Positions 11,711 through 22,527 of a DNA stretch of 64,000 nt are shown here, piece after piece. A program made the translations under genes and the position numbers. How positions within the stretch are numbered: the stretch's first letter is position 1; each line of letters starts with the position of its first letter. The stretch is taken from positions 18,290,001-18,354,000 of the forward strand of contig OZ316892.1 of NCBI GenBank assembly GCA_973895155.1, in the 5' to 3' direction. The stretch comes from Marsupella aquatica. Its lineage: Eukaryota > Marchantiophyta. Below the pieces are notes generated by a model, which saw only the letters and a program-made list of their open reading frames with translations, did not search any database and had not been told where the DNA came from.

Positions 11711-13973
11711 ATGGATCGATTGGGGCGAAGCTATACCTTTCCGGCTTCCTATCAGGAAATGCAGAAGAAGACGCCGCGGTCACGTTTGCAGGGAGTGACA
11801 GAAATTCGCGGACCATACTACTCTGTTATGGGGCCAACGTACTTGGAGGTACTTCGTTCCTTCATGCTTACATTTGCCTTCATGCAAGCAATCTCAACCT
11901 CTCCTGGAGAAAATGTCAGCTCAATTGAGATCAACATTTCGTGTTGCTCGGTCTAGCGCAATATGTCTAGGTTTTCCCTTGTCCTAAATGCATACACTCC
12001 TTCTACTCGCTTGCTTATAGAACTCGAAGCAGAGTAGTCAATTTAATATTCTACTGCTAGTGGAGCGGAAGATTTTCATCGTTCTCTCTTCACGAGCTCC
12101 AATGGAGTTAGTGAGGTCTTGTAGGGCTTGATCGGACCTGTATCTCGTTTGAGGGGACATGTGTGGTTCTTTTCGGCCTATCGTAGGATGAGCAATTGCA
12201 TTTGAATTTGACTATTAGTGGCCAAAGCAAATTCCATTCAATTGTCACGGATGTTATCTTAATTTCATGTAGGCGTTTATGTGTTCAACTACCGCAATAT
12301 GATAACTGCCAAAATAAAAGTATACACGATGTTGGGAAAGTCTCCACGCATTTAATTTCATCGCCTTCCTGCAGGACATTCTGGAGGCTCAAGGACACTT
12401 CGTAGATGGGCTTAAGTTTGCTGGAGGGTCACTAACCCTGATGCCAAGAGAAAAAGTCAAGCTGATAACTGCATTGGCCCATAAACATGGCATTTATGTC
12501 AATACTGGAGGATGGGCAGACCAGATGCTCGCCAAAGGGCCGCGTTTCTTTAATCAATATGTGAGAGTAGGTGCCCCACTATTCCCCAAATTTATCTCTG
12601 TTGATGAGCTTCTATATAATATTTATAATCATGCTATCCACAGGGAACACTCACTCAGCAGCTCTTCGAACTACTAAAAACACTAGAAGGTTCTAACCTG
12701 ACTTTCTTTTCCATACAAGTTCTTTAAGGATCTTGTGATCTTTCGACCACACCAATTTGCTGCTGGCATTTCGTGTGGATCACCTGTCTTCAGATTCTAC
12801 TGCCTGGTTAAAGAAAGTCTATCTGATAGCTTTGGGTACATTTGGCACTCGCAAATGCGAACCCCTCACTACTGAGAGTCCTTTTCTTTTGTGCAGGAAT
12901 GCAAAGACCTTGGATTTGACATCGTTGAGCTGAGTAACGAGTTTCTACAATTCCGAGAAGATGATTTGATGCGACTGATACGTACTGTGAAAAATGCTGG
13001 CCTGAAGGCGAAACCTGAAATTCTCTTTGAACCAGGTCGTGGCACTACCAATGAGCACTGCGATAGAGGTAATTTTACATAGTCTATCCAAAACTTGACC
13101 ACTGACATCTTGGATCAGTTCCGGACAATTATTAGGTGGCATGTAGACGACTAATGGCATGCCTAGGTCATCTACATGAAGTTTCAATTAGGAGAGGTTT
13201 GTGCTTTCTTACTTCTGACTTACTAGGGAGCCTTAATCAAGGATTCTTCTGACTCCCATTTTGGAACTTGCGCCCATACACAGGAGACTGACGTAAGAAT
13301 AAAATAGTCTGGATTTACGGCAACCCTCTCCCTGAAATTTTGTTGAGGTGACTGTCTGTTATGTGCATGATTGATGAATCACTGACAAACTCTTTTATGG
13401 TGGCAGAAAAACATGAGGATCTTGAGTTACTGATGAAGCGAGCCGAGAGGTGCTTGGAAGCTGGAGCGTACATGATTTTGATTGAATCAGATGGCTTAAC
13501 TCGGAATGTGCCTTCATGGCGTACAGATGTGCTGGCTGCAATAGTTGGTCGGCTTGGTCTTGAGAGGACAATGTTCGAGGCAAATGAGCCCAATGTCTCC
13601 GAATGGTTCATCAGGAACTACGGATCCAAGGTAATTAGCTGTGAGGTCAATTAAGGTCTCATGAAATTCATGCGACCATGAGTACAATCAAAACTGGCTT
13701 GCCACTCTGGCCTTCATTGGAGTTTTGCTGTCCGAAATTTCTATTTCTTTTTCATTCATATTGATTTTGGTTGCTTCATAGTACTTACTGCAAAACTTAA
13801 CTGGTGCAAATCTCTGTTCCTCCTAAAATTGCAACTCGACTGTGTTCACTGAAACTGTACTTTGTTTCTTGCAGGTCAATCTTTACGTAAACCATTCTGA
13901 TGCTGGACACCTAGAAGGCCTCCGTTCAGAGGCAGTTCAGAGTGGCCGTATCCAAACTACTTTCTCGATATAA
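11711..13973 (+). CDS. HSA32: Heat-stress-associated 32 kDa protein (phosphosulfolactate synthase-related)
   Basis: Exons 11711-11848, 12375-12566, 12897-13068, 13407-13630 and 13875-13973 join in phase to a 274-residue protein (Arabidopsis HSA32 is about 286). The fold is the TIM barrel of archaeal phosphosulfolactate synthase (ComA), but the plant protein is known for prolonging acquired thermotolerance rather than for coenzyme M synthesis. Diagnostic stretches are GVTEIRGPYYSVM (~34-46), HFVDGLKFAGGS (~54-65), GIYVNTGGWADQML (~86-99), GFDIVELSNEFL (~117-128), EAGAYMILIESDGLT (~191-205) and a C-terminal VNLYVNHSDAGHLEGLR. All splice borders are GT/AG. The start is the first in-frame ATG giving a plausible N-terminus; the frame is open upstream to about 11663 without another ATG. 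A perfect 60-bp duplication follows 135 bp after the stop. Family call is firm; the enzymatic role is unknown. Confidence 0.93.
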
Positions 13974-14944
13974 AATGTGGCCTTCGAATTGACTGAAGTT
14001 GGAGGTATTTAACGTTGATCCTTGCTTTGGTTTGGCTACAGTGAAGTTCAGGCTTGAGAGTCGGCAAGTGACCCTGTGTGCCTTAGTTGGTGTGCCCATA
14101 ATCTGTCAGAACGGGATGTGGCCTTATGCGCAAGAATTGCTGAATGTGGCTACCCTCGTCTGTGGTAAGAACGGGATGTGGCCTTATGCGCAAGAATTGC
14201 TGAATGTGGCTACCCTCGTCTGTGGTAAGAACTCGAGTGAGGACCAACTCCCTGAAGCTGGCTAATGATCTCGCATCTTCTAAAGAGGAATGCCGTTTAG
14301 GTAGAACCAAAGCAAAAGAAATAACGCTGCAGTAGTCAGCTTCGATCCATGCGCTTATAGCTCTGAAGTTATAGGCACTTCATACCCGGGAAGAATACTT
14401 TCCTTTGAGTCGTCAGATGGCCCTTTTATATTTCAAGCTTCAGAGATCTGTTCTGTAAGTCAAAAGAACAAGACTACTATAAGGGTTACTGTAAGATTTC
14501 AGTTCAATGTACAGCTGATATGAATAACCTTTCTGAAGCTTGAGGAAGTCAAGAATGATTCCCATTGCAACAGTCAAATATGAGTGTGAGCTTGCCGTAC
14601 GTCAAGGCCAAGATTACTTTGAAAGTTACTGTAAGATTTCAGTTTAGATTGCAGCTGATATGAATAAAACTTTCCGGAGGTTGGAAACCGAGAGAATGAC
14701 TCCCATTGGCACAAGTAAAATCTGCGTGGGAGATTGATGCATGGACCACTGGAATCATTTGAGAAAAGTTGTAACGAAGTATATAATGAGAATGGGCACC
14801 ATGTTGAATTCTTTGTGACAGTGGTAGACAGTGTACAGTGAACGTGTCAAATATGAGTGTGAGGTCGACGCATGGACCTCTGAAATCGTTTGACAAAAGT
14901 TACAACAAACTAAAATAATCAGAATGTCCACCATGTTGAATTCT
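13974..14944. other. Intergenic stretch between convergent HSA32 and kinase genes
   Basis: This interval holds the 3' ends of two convergent genes. Most of it is made of duplications: a perfect 60-bp tandem pair at 14108-14232 and a set of nested diverged repeats from about 14470 into the last exon of the kinase gene. No further gene is seen. Confidence 0.6.
14108..14232 (+). repeat. Perfect 60-bp tandem duplication
   Basis: Bases 14108-14172 are identical to 14168-14232, a period of exactly 60. The lack of any substitution contrasts with the diverged duplications elsewhere in the window and indicates a recent event (or an assembly artefact). It lies in the presumed 3' untranslated region of HSA32. 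Confidence 0.95.
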
Positions 14945-14985
14945 TTATGAGAGTGGAAGACAGTATACAGTGTGAAAACAGTTCG
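14470..14985 (+). repeat. Nested diverged tandem duplications of about 130-140 bp
   Basis: GTTACTGTAAGATTTCAGTT followed by CAGCTGATATGAATAA occurs near 14486 and 14626. A second unit ending CCATGTTGAATTCTTT..GA.AGTGG.AGACAGT.TACAGTG ends near 14840 and 14971. The right end overlaps the last codons of the kinase gene, so its C-terminus is partly repeat-derived. Confidence 0.65.
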
Positions 14986-17574
14986 GAATGGAAGAACAGT
15001 GATCTTGCAAAAAGCTCTCAACTTGGCCACTAAACCAAAGTAGGGCAAATTCAGGGAGTTGAGCATCTGCTAGCAAGATGAGAAGCTGCAGCCATCGCTC
15101 TATCCCTCCGGCTTTGTACCGCTCCCAACCCATCTCCGCAGGATACCGTTCGGAATCGACTCCGAGTTCCACAAGTTGTTGATAGTACTCATCAAAGATC
15201 TGTCTTTCATTCTGTCTGCGGAATTTGATGGAGGTGTTGCTTATCATGAACTGCGCAAGCTCTGTGAATGGGCATCCCATCCCAACTTCGGACCAGTCCA
15301 CCATGACAGCTTGGTCTTTGCTTTGGTCAGTCCTCCAAAGAATATTGCCTGCACAGAAGATCCATCCAGGTTTAGAGTCTATGAATGGGTCTTGCGCATT
15401 CTGCCTCTCTAGAACAATACATCAGTCACTAATGCTATCTCCACAACATAATTTCACACAATTCTGCCCCCTTAGAACAATGCATCCAAGTCGTCCACGC
15501 TTTCTGCACAACATAATTTCACAGCATATCGTCTCTAATGAAGTATTGCTCAACTTGGTAACACATGAATTCTCCGTTCACAACAGTAGAAATGTAGGCT
15601 GAAAGCTCCCATAAGCTTTTTGGACCGAGTCCTTGACACCCCCTAGTAGTCCAAAAGACCACGACAGTAACACCCCCTACTAGTCCCAAGAAATAGAGAA
15701 TGAAAGCTTCCTGTAAGCTTTTGGACTGCAACCCACACCCTGGTAGCCCCAACAGACTACCCGGCCTTCGCACTTATGCTCGATAACATTTCCAATGAAA
15801 CCCATTTGCTATCCACAATACTATGCAACCATCTCACTTATGCTTGACAGCACTCTCACCCAACATCATTTTTTATTGGCCCACTGCCCAACCATCTCAC
15901 TTATGCTCGAGAACACTTCTACCCAAGATCACTTACTATTGACAATATTGGACTAGGACATAATTATACAGTGCTTTTGACCCGCCCTACAGTAGCAATC
16001 CTTGAAGCATCCCCACCCGTCTCAGGGAATGCCTCGCCAGCAGCAACTTTAGCGAGAGGTGCTCTCGCTAAAGCCCTTCTTCAATCCCCACAGTGCCATG
16101 AAAAATGGATTAACCCGGGCTCCAGTCCAGCCAGATTACGCCTACCATGCCCCAGAACTGTCGAGTACCCAGCATGGAGTAGCAGCCCCCACCCAGTCTC
16201 CGAGCCAAAGTGTGTGGCAAGCACCTTTAATCATCAATTCTCTGCAGAAACTTCACTGTATCCTCTTATAGGAGCTCCCCACTCCACTCATTCATCCTGT
16301 ACAGAATATAGGTTATAGGTGGGTAACCATTTCTAGTCCACACTCCTATTCTCATAATTTGGTACCCAAAGGAAGAAGTCCAATAAATTACCAGAAGAGA
16401 GAAGTTCAATGATCAATTACCCCCAGGAAGAAGTCCAGTGACAGTCACGGAGAGAGTAAAGGAATGGACACACTAAATTACCAGAAGAGAGAAGTTCAAT
16501 GACAATTACCCAAAGGAAGAAGTCCAGTGACAGTCACACAGAAAGGAAAGGAAAGGAAAGGAAAGGAAAGGGTTTACCTGCGTGGAAATCGCCGTGGGTG
16601 AGAGTGAAGCAGCTCGCCGTCCTCTTCTCAGCTCCGAGACTCACGACGCCATTTTCTCGTTGCCACAGTCTCCAGTGAGTCGCGCGCAGCAAGCTCTCGA
16701 CTGCCCGTCTCTGCAGCTTCGTGAAGACTTTGGCTCCCAAATCGCTGGAGATCAATTCGACCCAGCGCGCACTCATATTCTCGAACGCCGCCTCCCAACT
16801 CCACCGCCCGTCGCCATTGCGCCACTTCACCCCTCGCATCCACTCCTCCTTCAGCAGCGACTCGTCCATCCAGAAGCGCGCGTGCACCTTCGCCATTTCG
16901 TGGAAGATCGTCCGCACAACCTCGAGCTCGGAGATGTGCTGCACCGATTCGGGTAATGGCGTCGGTGGCGGCCCCCAGCATTGGTTTCCGAGCATCTGGC
17001 TCGCGGGCACGGCTTTCCCTGTGAGGTCTTCCATGACGATGACGAACGCTCCTGTGAGCAGCGAGCCGCGGCTGTGGTACACTTCCGGCAAGATGGAGGC
17101 GAAGATTGATTCGTGCCGCGGCGCGAATTCGTCGTAGAAGATGGCCTCTCGTGCGTTTTGGAGGTACTTGCTGTGGAAACGAGCTTCGAAGCTGGATTTC
17201 TCGCTCTTGACAATTAGAGATCGTGGAAATTGAGCTACGGGAGGAGATTCGTCCGGTTTAGGGCTTGTCTTCTCTTGTTGTTGTTGTGGCTCGTTCTCTG
17301 GAGAATACTGGATAATGATCTTGTAAATGAGCCCAACCAGGCCTCTGCCCGGCAATGTCTCGGACGATCTTGTGATGGCGTCGATCGGCGGGGGAGAGCG
17401 TCCGAATTTGCTCTCCAGCAGGCGACGGACCCCGGCCAAGGTGGTCGGATTGTCTTCCTCCTTGCCGAGGACGCCGAGGCCGCGCATTGTGCGTGTGCAC
17501 TGGCAGAAGAGGTACGAGAGAAGCGCCTGTAGCCAGATCCATAAGTTGAAAATCTCTGTCCCGTAGATCATCAT
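14945..17574 (-). CDS. Membrane-anchored APH/choline-kinase-like protein (CHK/EcKL type)
   Basis: Two exons, 17574-16578 and 15348-14945, join in phase to 466 residues. The exon border falls inside the Brenner-type catalytic motif, giving HGDFHAGNILW with the catalytic Asp at ~329 and Asn at ~334; the metal-binding Asp follows in VMVDWSE at ~350. The order of motifs and the C-terminal helical part are those of the aminoglycoside phosphotransferase/CHK-like superfamily (PF01636/PF02958 clan), which phosphorylates small hydroxylated molecules. The substrate cannot be told. The N-terminus has a hydrophobic stretch, IFNLWIWLQALLSYLFC (~8-24), likely a membrane anchor, then a linker. The ATG pair at 17574/17571 is the first in frame. 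The 1.2-kb intron carries three tandem duplications and a GAAAG microsatellite. The last ~20 codons lie in repeat sequence, so a different 3' end is possible. Confidence 0.8.
15410..15960. repeat. Tandem duplications in the kinase intron
   Basis: Two sets are visible. Near 15413-15525 a unit with TAGAACAAT.CATC...CACAACATAATTTCACA occurs twice. Near 15775-15960 a unit with ACCATCTCACTTATGCT and AACA.T.T.ACCCAA.ATCA occurs two to three times. All copies are diverged. Confidence 0.55.
16385..16571. repeat. About 100-bp tandem duplication plus GAAAG microsatellite
   Basis: TTACCAGAAGAGAGAAGTTC...GGAAGAAGTCCAGTGACAGTCAC occurs at about 16390-16448 and again at 16479-16537. It is followed by six perfect GAAAG units (16541-16570). 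The microsatellite ends only a few bases from the splice donor at 16577, so its length could affect splicing. Confidence 0.8.
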
Positions 17575-17939
17575 CTTGCGAGCACTGTCGACCGAAAGTG
17601 AATTCGAATTGAGCACCTTCTAATCGATAATAAGATCAAAAGACACGAGCAATGTAGCTCGATAGTTGTTACCCTCAAAATCAGTCGCGCTCAGCTGATT
17701 TTCCAATGCAGGACAATCCTTCTCAGCAGCTCATCCGTCTTCGATATCTTCAAGCAACATGTAGCTAGTGGCCTCGATCAGCGAACAAACAATGCGGAAG
17801 TGGCTCGATTTCACTTTCACCGCCACCGGTTCTCCGTTGAAGTGCTTCAACGCTTTTGAAAGTTGGAATCAGCTCAAACCCGGCTACTACTCTACTCAAT
17901 TCAGCTCCACAGTTCCGCAGAACGCGCGGCCTGAAGCCA

Positions 17940-18420
17940 GAGTCCTAGGGAATTCCCTAAAAATTCGCAAAACAAGGCAATTGCACTCTAGAAACCACGA
18001 ATGAGAAGAACCGGCCAGATTCCTAAGGGAGATGGAAATTCCTCAATCTTCAAAAAACAATGCCGTTGCACTCTAGAATGTGTTCTTGAGAAAAAATTCC
18101 CTAATGCTCGGTCTGATGCCAGAATCGCCAGAATCCTAGGGAAATGGAACTTTCCTAAAAAATTCCAAAACCAATGCCGTTGCACTCTAGAACGCATAAA
18201 TGCGAAATAATAAAACTAGTAAGAGAAATTCTCTAATGCTCGGCCTGATGCTAGAGCCCTAGTAGGGAAATGGAAACTCGCTAAAAATTCGCAAAACAAT
18301 GCAGTTGCAATCTAGAAATCATGAATAAGACGAACATGCCAGTGTGGTAGGAAAATGAGAATTCCTCATAATTCCAAAAAACAATGCCGTTGCACTCTCG
18401 AACGCATAAATGAGAAAGAA
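17940..18420 (+). repeat. Five-copy array of a roughly 85-125 bp unit
   Basis: The core AACAATGCCGTTGCACTCTA (with substitutions) recurs at about 17975, 18056, 18170, 18294 and 18380. It is followed by GAA...ATGAGAA and preceded by GGGAAATGGAA-type and CTAATGCTCGG.CTGATGC blocks. Spacing is irregular (about 81, 114, 124 and 86 bp), so the unit has internal gains and losses. Confidence 0.75.
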
Positions 18421-19104
18421 AAAGTACGAGTACGAAGACACTCAGCGACTGCCGGTTGTAATTCCCTGCAATGGAAAGAAAAGAACGAAGACTCTAGGAA
18501 CTGCACGGAGCTAATAAGAGTTTTTGTCTCAGCACAGCAGTCAACGGCCGGAGTTACAGACTGCTCAACGCAAAAGACGTTAGGGCTGTGAGGGAGGGGG
18601 GTATGTAAACATGTACAGATTGGACATAAAATGCCGAAGACGCTCTTCCTCCGCACGAGAAAGTGCACGAGTGTGGATGGAAACCGGGGAGAGTGCCACA
18701 GTACCAGTACCGTAGCCGACACGAGAAATCAGAGCAAGATGAATCAATTTCCTCGCCTGCCATGGAACGGGTGCGCCACTGCTTTGCAATGTCAGTAGCA
18801 GCACGAGTGGGGCAAGAGTTCTGGTGTCAGCTGCTGCTCATCTCAAATTTCCCATCTCGAGGATTGTCCCGTTGCAGCACTCATTCCGTGGGGCAGAGAA
18901 ATTGCATAACTATTGCAGTGGGGCTGCGACAGACAACGTCCGACAAAAGGGTTCCGATTGCAATTCGGAAGAGTGAGCGATTTCGTGCACTCGAAGCAAA
19001 GCGCGTACCTTGAAAAAAAGTGACATCCGAATGTTTTGTATGCGGAAGTTCGTGTTTAGATTTTGAAAACGAGGTTTATTAGGGCCTCTAAGCAAATTAC
19101 TGGT

Positions 19105-19245
19105 ATTCCAAATCGAGATTTTGCTGTTTTGTTTTATTAAACCGCCACTAGCCAAGATTTTGTTATTTTGTTTTTGTTTTCTTAAACCTCCACTAGCCAA
19201 GATTTTGATATTTTGATTTTTGTTTTCTTTGAAAACGCCAGCTAG
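19105..19245 (+). repeat. Three-copy tandem repeat of about 50 bp
   Basis: The unit GATTTTG.TATTTTG.TTTT followed by T.TTAAAC.CC.CTAGCCAA occurs three times with increasing divergence. Confidence 0.7.
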
Positions 19246-19508
19246 CCAAGACAAAAAGGAGGTTACACATATTTCACCACTTTCAGTACTATTTTTTCCA
19301 AAATTGTGTAGCAAAGTCTCACAAATAAGAATGTGAAAAAGTGAGAAATTTTGGACACTCCTTTTATAGGACCAGTGGTGGTTTAAACCAAACCACCTCT
19401 CGCTAAGTGTCCAATACTTGTATCTTTTCCAGATTCCATTCACTTTTCTCCTCTACCATAGCAATGCTCTATGATTTCAGGAAAACATTATTTTTGATGG
19501 TAACTACA

Positions 19509-19692
19509 GTAACCCTTAGCTTAGCTTTTAAAGGGGCAGGTGTGATTTAAGTAAAGGGCTATGAAAAAAATTACTAATGGTAACCCCTAGCTTTTAAAAG
19601 GGCAGGTGTGATTTAAGTAAAGGGCTATGGTGTACTGGTTAATCTAGAGGCCATCAGGGCAAAGACCAGCAGGGCAAAGACCAGCAGGGCAC
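19509..19692 (+). repeat. Two adjacent small tandem repeats
   Basis: A unit of about 50-56 bp containing GGGCAGGTGTGATTTAAGTA is present twice (about 19509-19564 and 19580-19629), nearly unchanged. Immediately after lie three copies of a 15-bp unit, CAGGGCAAAGACCAG (19655-19692). Confidence 0.8.
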
Positions 19693-20239
19693 AAAAAAGA
19701 ACAAACCTAAAGGCCAGATCACACAACAGCTGAAAACCCAAAGGATCCTAGGATCACTCTAAAACACCCTAAGATTCCAATAGCTAATACAGTAGATGGG
19801 TGAACAATCCCGTCCTCGCCGATCAAGAGGTCAAAAGAGCAAGGGTGTCTATGACGCCCAGAAATTGAGATCCAGGCCCTACCCTGACTTCCTTCCTGCC
19901 CTCCTGTTTTAAAAACGCAAGCCCAATGACAAAGCTGCCCCTCCTTTTTCACGCTCAGCTCCTTCCCCTCCATTTTGGAACCAGGGCCCGCTTGATTCTC
20001 ACATTGTGTGGCAACAGCACCTTGTCATGTGGCAGACAACTAGTGCCAAATAACCTTGGGTTAAGTACAAGAGAAAGAGTAAGGCATATACCAAATGGGG
20101 GTCAAGGTAATAATAAAAATAGTTTGGGGGACAGATTGAGAGGACAAGGTACTGTAGTTAAACACACTTTTAGGTTCTTGGGTTTACCTTTGCACACTTC
20201 TTCCTGTTTAATGCTTGTCCACTTTAAGACTATTGCTTT

Positions 20240-20690
20240 TTCTTCATTGTATTGTGGAGCCCTTTTGTATCTCCGTATCTTGAGTGGACTTAAAATTAAT
20301 CTGTAAGGAAACCCTTTTGTGTCTCTGTTTCGAGTTTGGTGTTCTCCGCTTTGTACCTCTTTTGCTTTTTGTATCTCTGTTTCTTGAGTGTTCATAAAAT
20401 TCATCTGTAAGAATCCCCTTTTGTGTTTCTGCTTCGAGTTTTGCGTTCTCCGCTTTGAAGCTCTATTGCTGTTTCTATCATAGTATTGTCTGGCCCTTCT
20501 GTATCTCTGTTTCTTGAGTGGACGTAATATTCATCAGTAACGAAACGCTTTTTGTGTCTCTGCGTTGAGTATATTGTTCTCAGCTTTGGATCTCTTTTGC
20601 TTTTTCTTCATGGTACTGTGGCAATTCTGTATCTCTCGAGTGGACGTAAACTTCATCTGTAAGGAAATCCTTTTCTCTGGTGAGTAAAAG
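20240..20690 (+). repeat. Four-copy array of a roughly 120-bp unit
   Basis: Each copy contains TGTATCTC.GT.TCTTGAGTG, then A.TTCATC.GTAA, CTTTTTGTGTCTCTG and a TTCTC.GCTTTG block. The copies are diverged, with the last truncated. Confidence 0.75.
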
Positions 20691-22527
20691 AAAAATACAT
20701 GTGTGAGTAACCGTTACCCATACATCACAATCTTAGCAGAGGTGGTATGTTGGAGTACTTCCAAGTAATAACGTAGTGTAAGGTTCACTTGGCCACGGAC
20801 ATGGGAAATTCTCAACATCAACTAGGGGATTATCGTCAACTTCTCGACATCAAGTTGGGGAATATCGACTTCTGCCTTTCGAGTGTATATATATTCTTGT
20901 ACATCAAGCAGCGGCAATATCTTCTCACTTCACCCAATTTCTTTGTGATCGAATTTCTCGATATCCACTAGGAAGGTAAGTAAGAAGTGACAATATCTTA
21001 TCAGTATCCAATTTTTCTCGTCGATCAAGGAAGGTGGTAGTATTGGATCCAATACAAATCTCAGTTTGGTTGTATGGATGAAATTTCAGATGAGTGATTT
21101 TGTTCCTTCTACTGAAAAGTAGCTGAGGCAAGAAGAGTTAGAAGCAGTCCAAGTTGCATACCTTCAAACATGACAAGGACCTTTCTGGTTACAGTAATGT
21201 AACTATCTTTCCTTCCCAAGAGATCTCAATACTATCAATAATGACGAGACATTTTCGGCTTGACTTGTGATCCCTGCAAGACGAATCAAAATCCACGGCA
21301 AATGTGAAACAAACCAATCCAAACTATGCAGAACTTATCTTGAAGATCCCCAACTCACAAGATTTCATGGACCAAAAAAATTCCAACAGAAGCAGGAATC
21401 CATAGCGTGCTCAAAAGACGATACGAAAGCTTCCCTTCAAGTAGAGGGAAGTGCCATTCCCCTTAGTTTAAACATCTCGATGACCAAAAAAAATTGGAGT
21501 TGGTCAGTACAATTCTCACTAATTAACAATAAATCCCAACTGGGGGCACTTCTATGACGGGATTCCGGCTCATCAGTAGCATGCCAGGATACTACTAGCT
21601 TATCAGTCCAGTAAAGATTTCCTTCCGTCTCGAAATTTGTATCTGCGGATCCTCTCTTGCAAGCGCAGTGGGGAGCTGTCGCACTGATCCCTATGCTGCT
21701 TTGAATCGTGCCATGTAAAAATGCGAAGTTATTTTCGGGGGAACAAAAAACCAAAAGATCTGTACAAAAAGAATGTGATCTAGGGAAAATCTAGTCCCTA
21801 GGGGCCGCTTGTTTGGCAAAGTGTACTTGAAATTTGTATCCCCAAGCATCAGGCCAGAATAGTTAAGGCCTTCCAGACTTCTTTTCTGTTGCATCGGACC
21901 AAAAAACCATGCAGACTCCAATTGAGGTAATGCCCAGCTGCCTGCCTGCATTGAGAACCTAAGCTATGGGGAGCGCCCTGGAGTAACAATAATGTGTCGC
22001 TGGTAATATCCAACGCTTCTCGGGAATCGCAGCAAGGAGATTTACACTCTTCGTCGATGGCGGTGGAACTGAGTATCAATGAATAGTAAAAGCTTTCACA
22101 GCTCTGCAACAGAAACATTGCAAGATGAAAGTCGTGAGTGTCCGCCATATCTTACAGTCGAGTATATTACACAGAAGATGGGGAGTCTACCACAGAAGAA
22201 GTCCCCATCAATAAGCACGGATTCGTCCGACCCAATTGGGATAATAAAATGATAACGATCTCTCAGTGTCTGCCGTTTAGTAAACGCTGCGTGAGAGATC
22301 CTGCAGTGAGCAAACAGAAATTTTCATTCAGTTGAATTGACCCAAGTGACGCAAGGGTTCACTGACATCAATCCTTCGACTTCCATGGAACGAGACAATC
22401 TCCTTCCTTTCAACTTCGAATTCATTCTGAGAATCAATTCGTAACCATTTAGGTTTGACAATTCACGTCGTTCTCACAGTCAAAAGTATCATGCAGCTCA
22501 CTTTTTCCGCCAGACCATGCAGCAAAC

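Larger units (their letters stand above)
17575..22527. other. Gene-free, tandem-repeat-rich stretch
   Basis: No exon could be recognised on either strand. The kinase promoter should lie at the left end and the 3' end of the SLC37 gene at the right. Four local arrays are listed separately. The rest is unremarkable AT-rich sequence with short open frames only. Confidence 0.5.
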
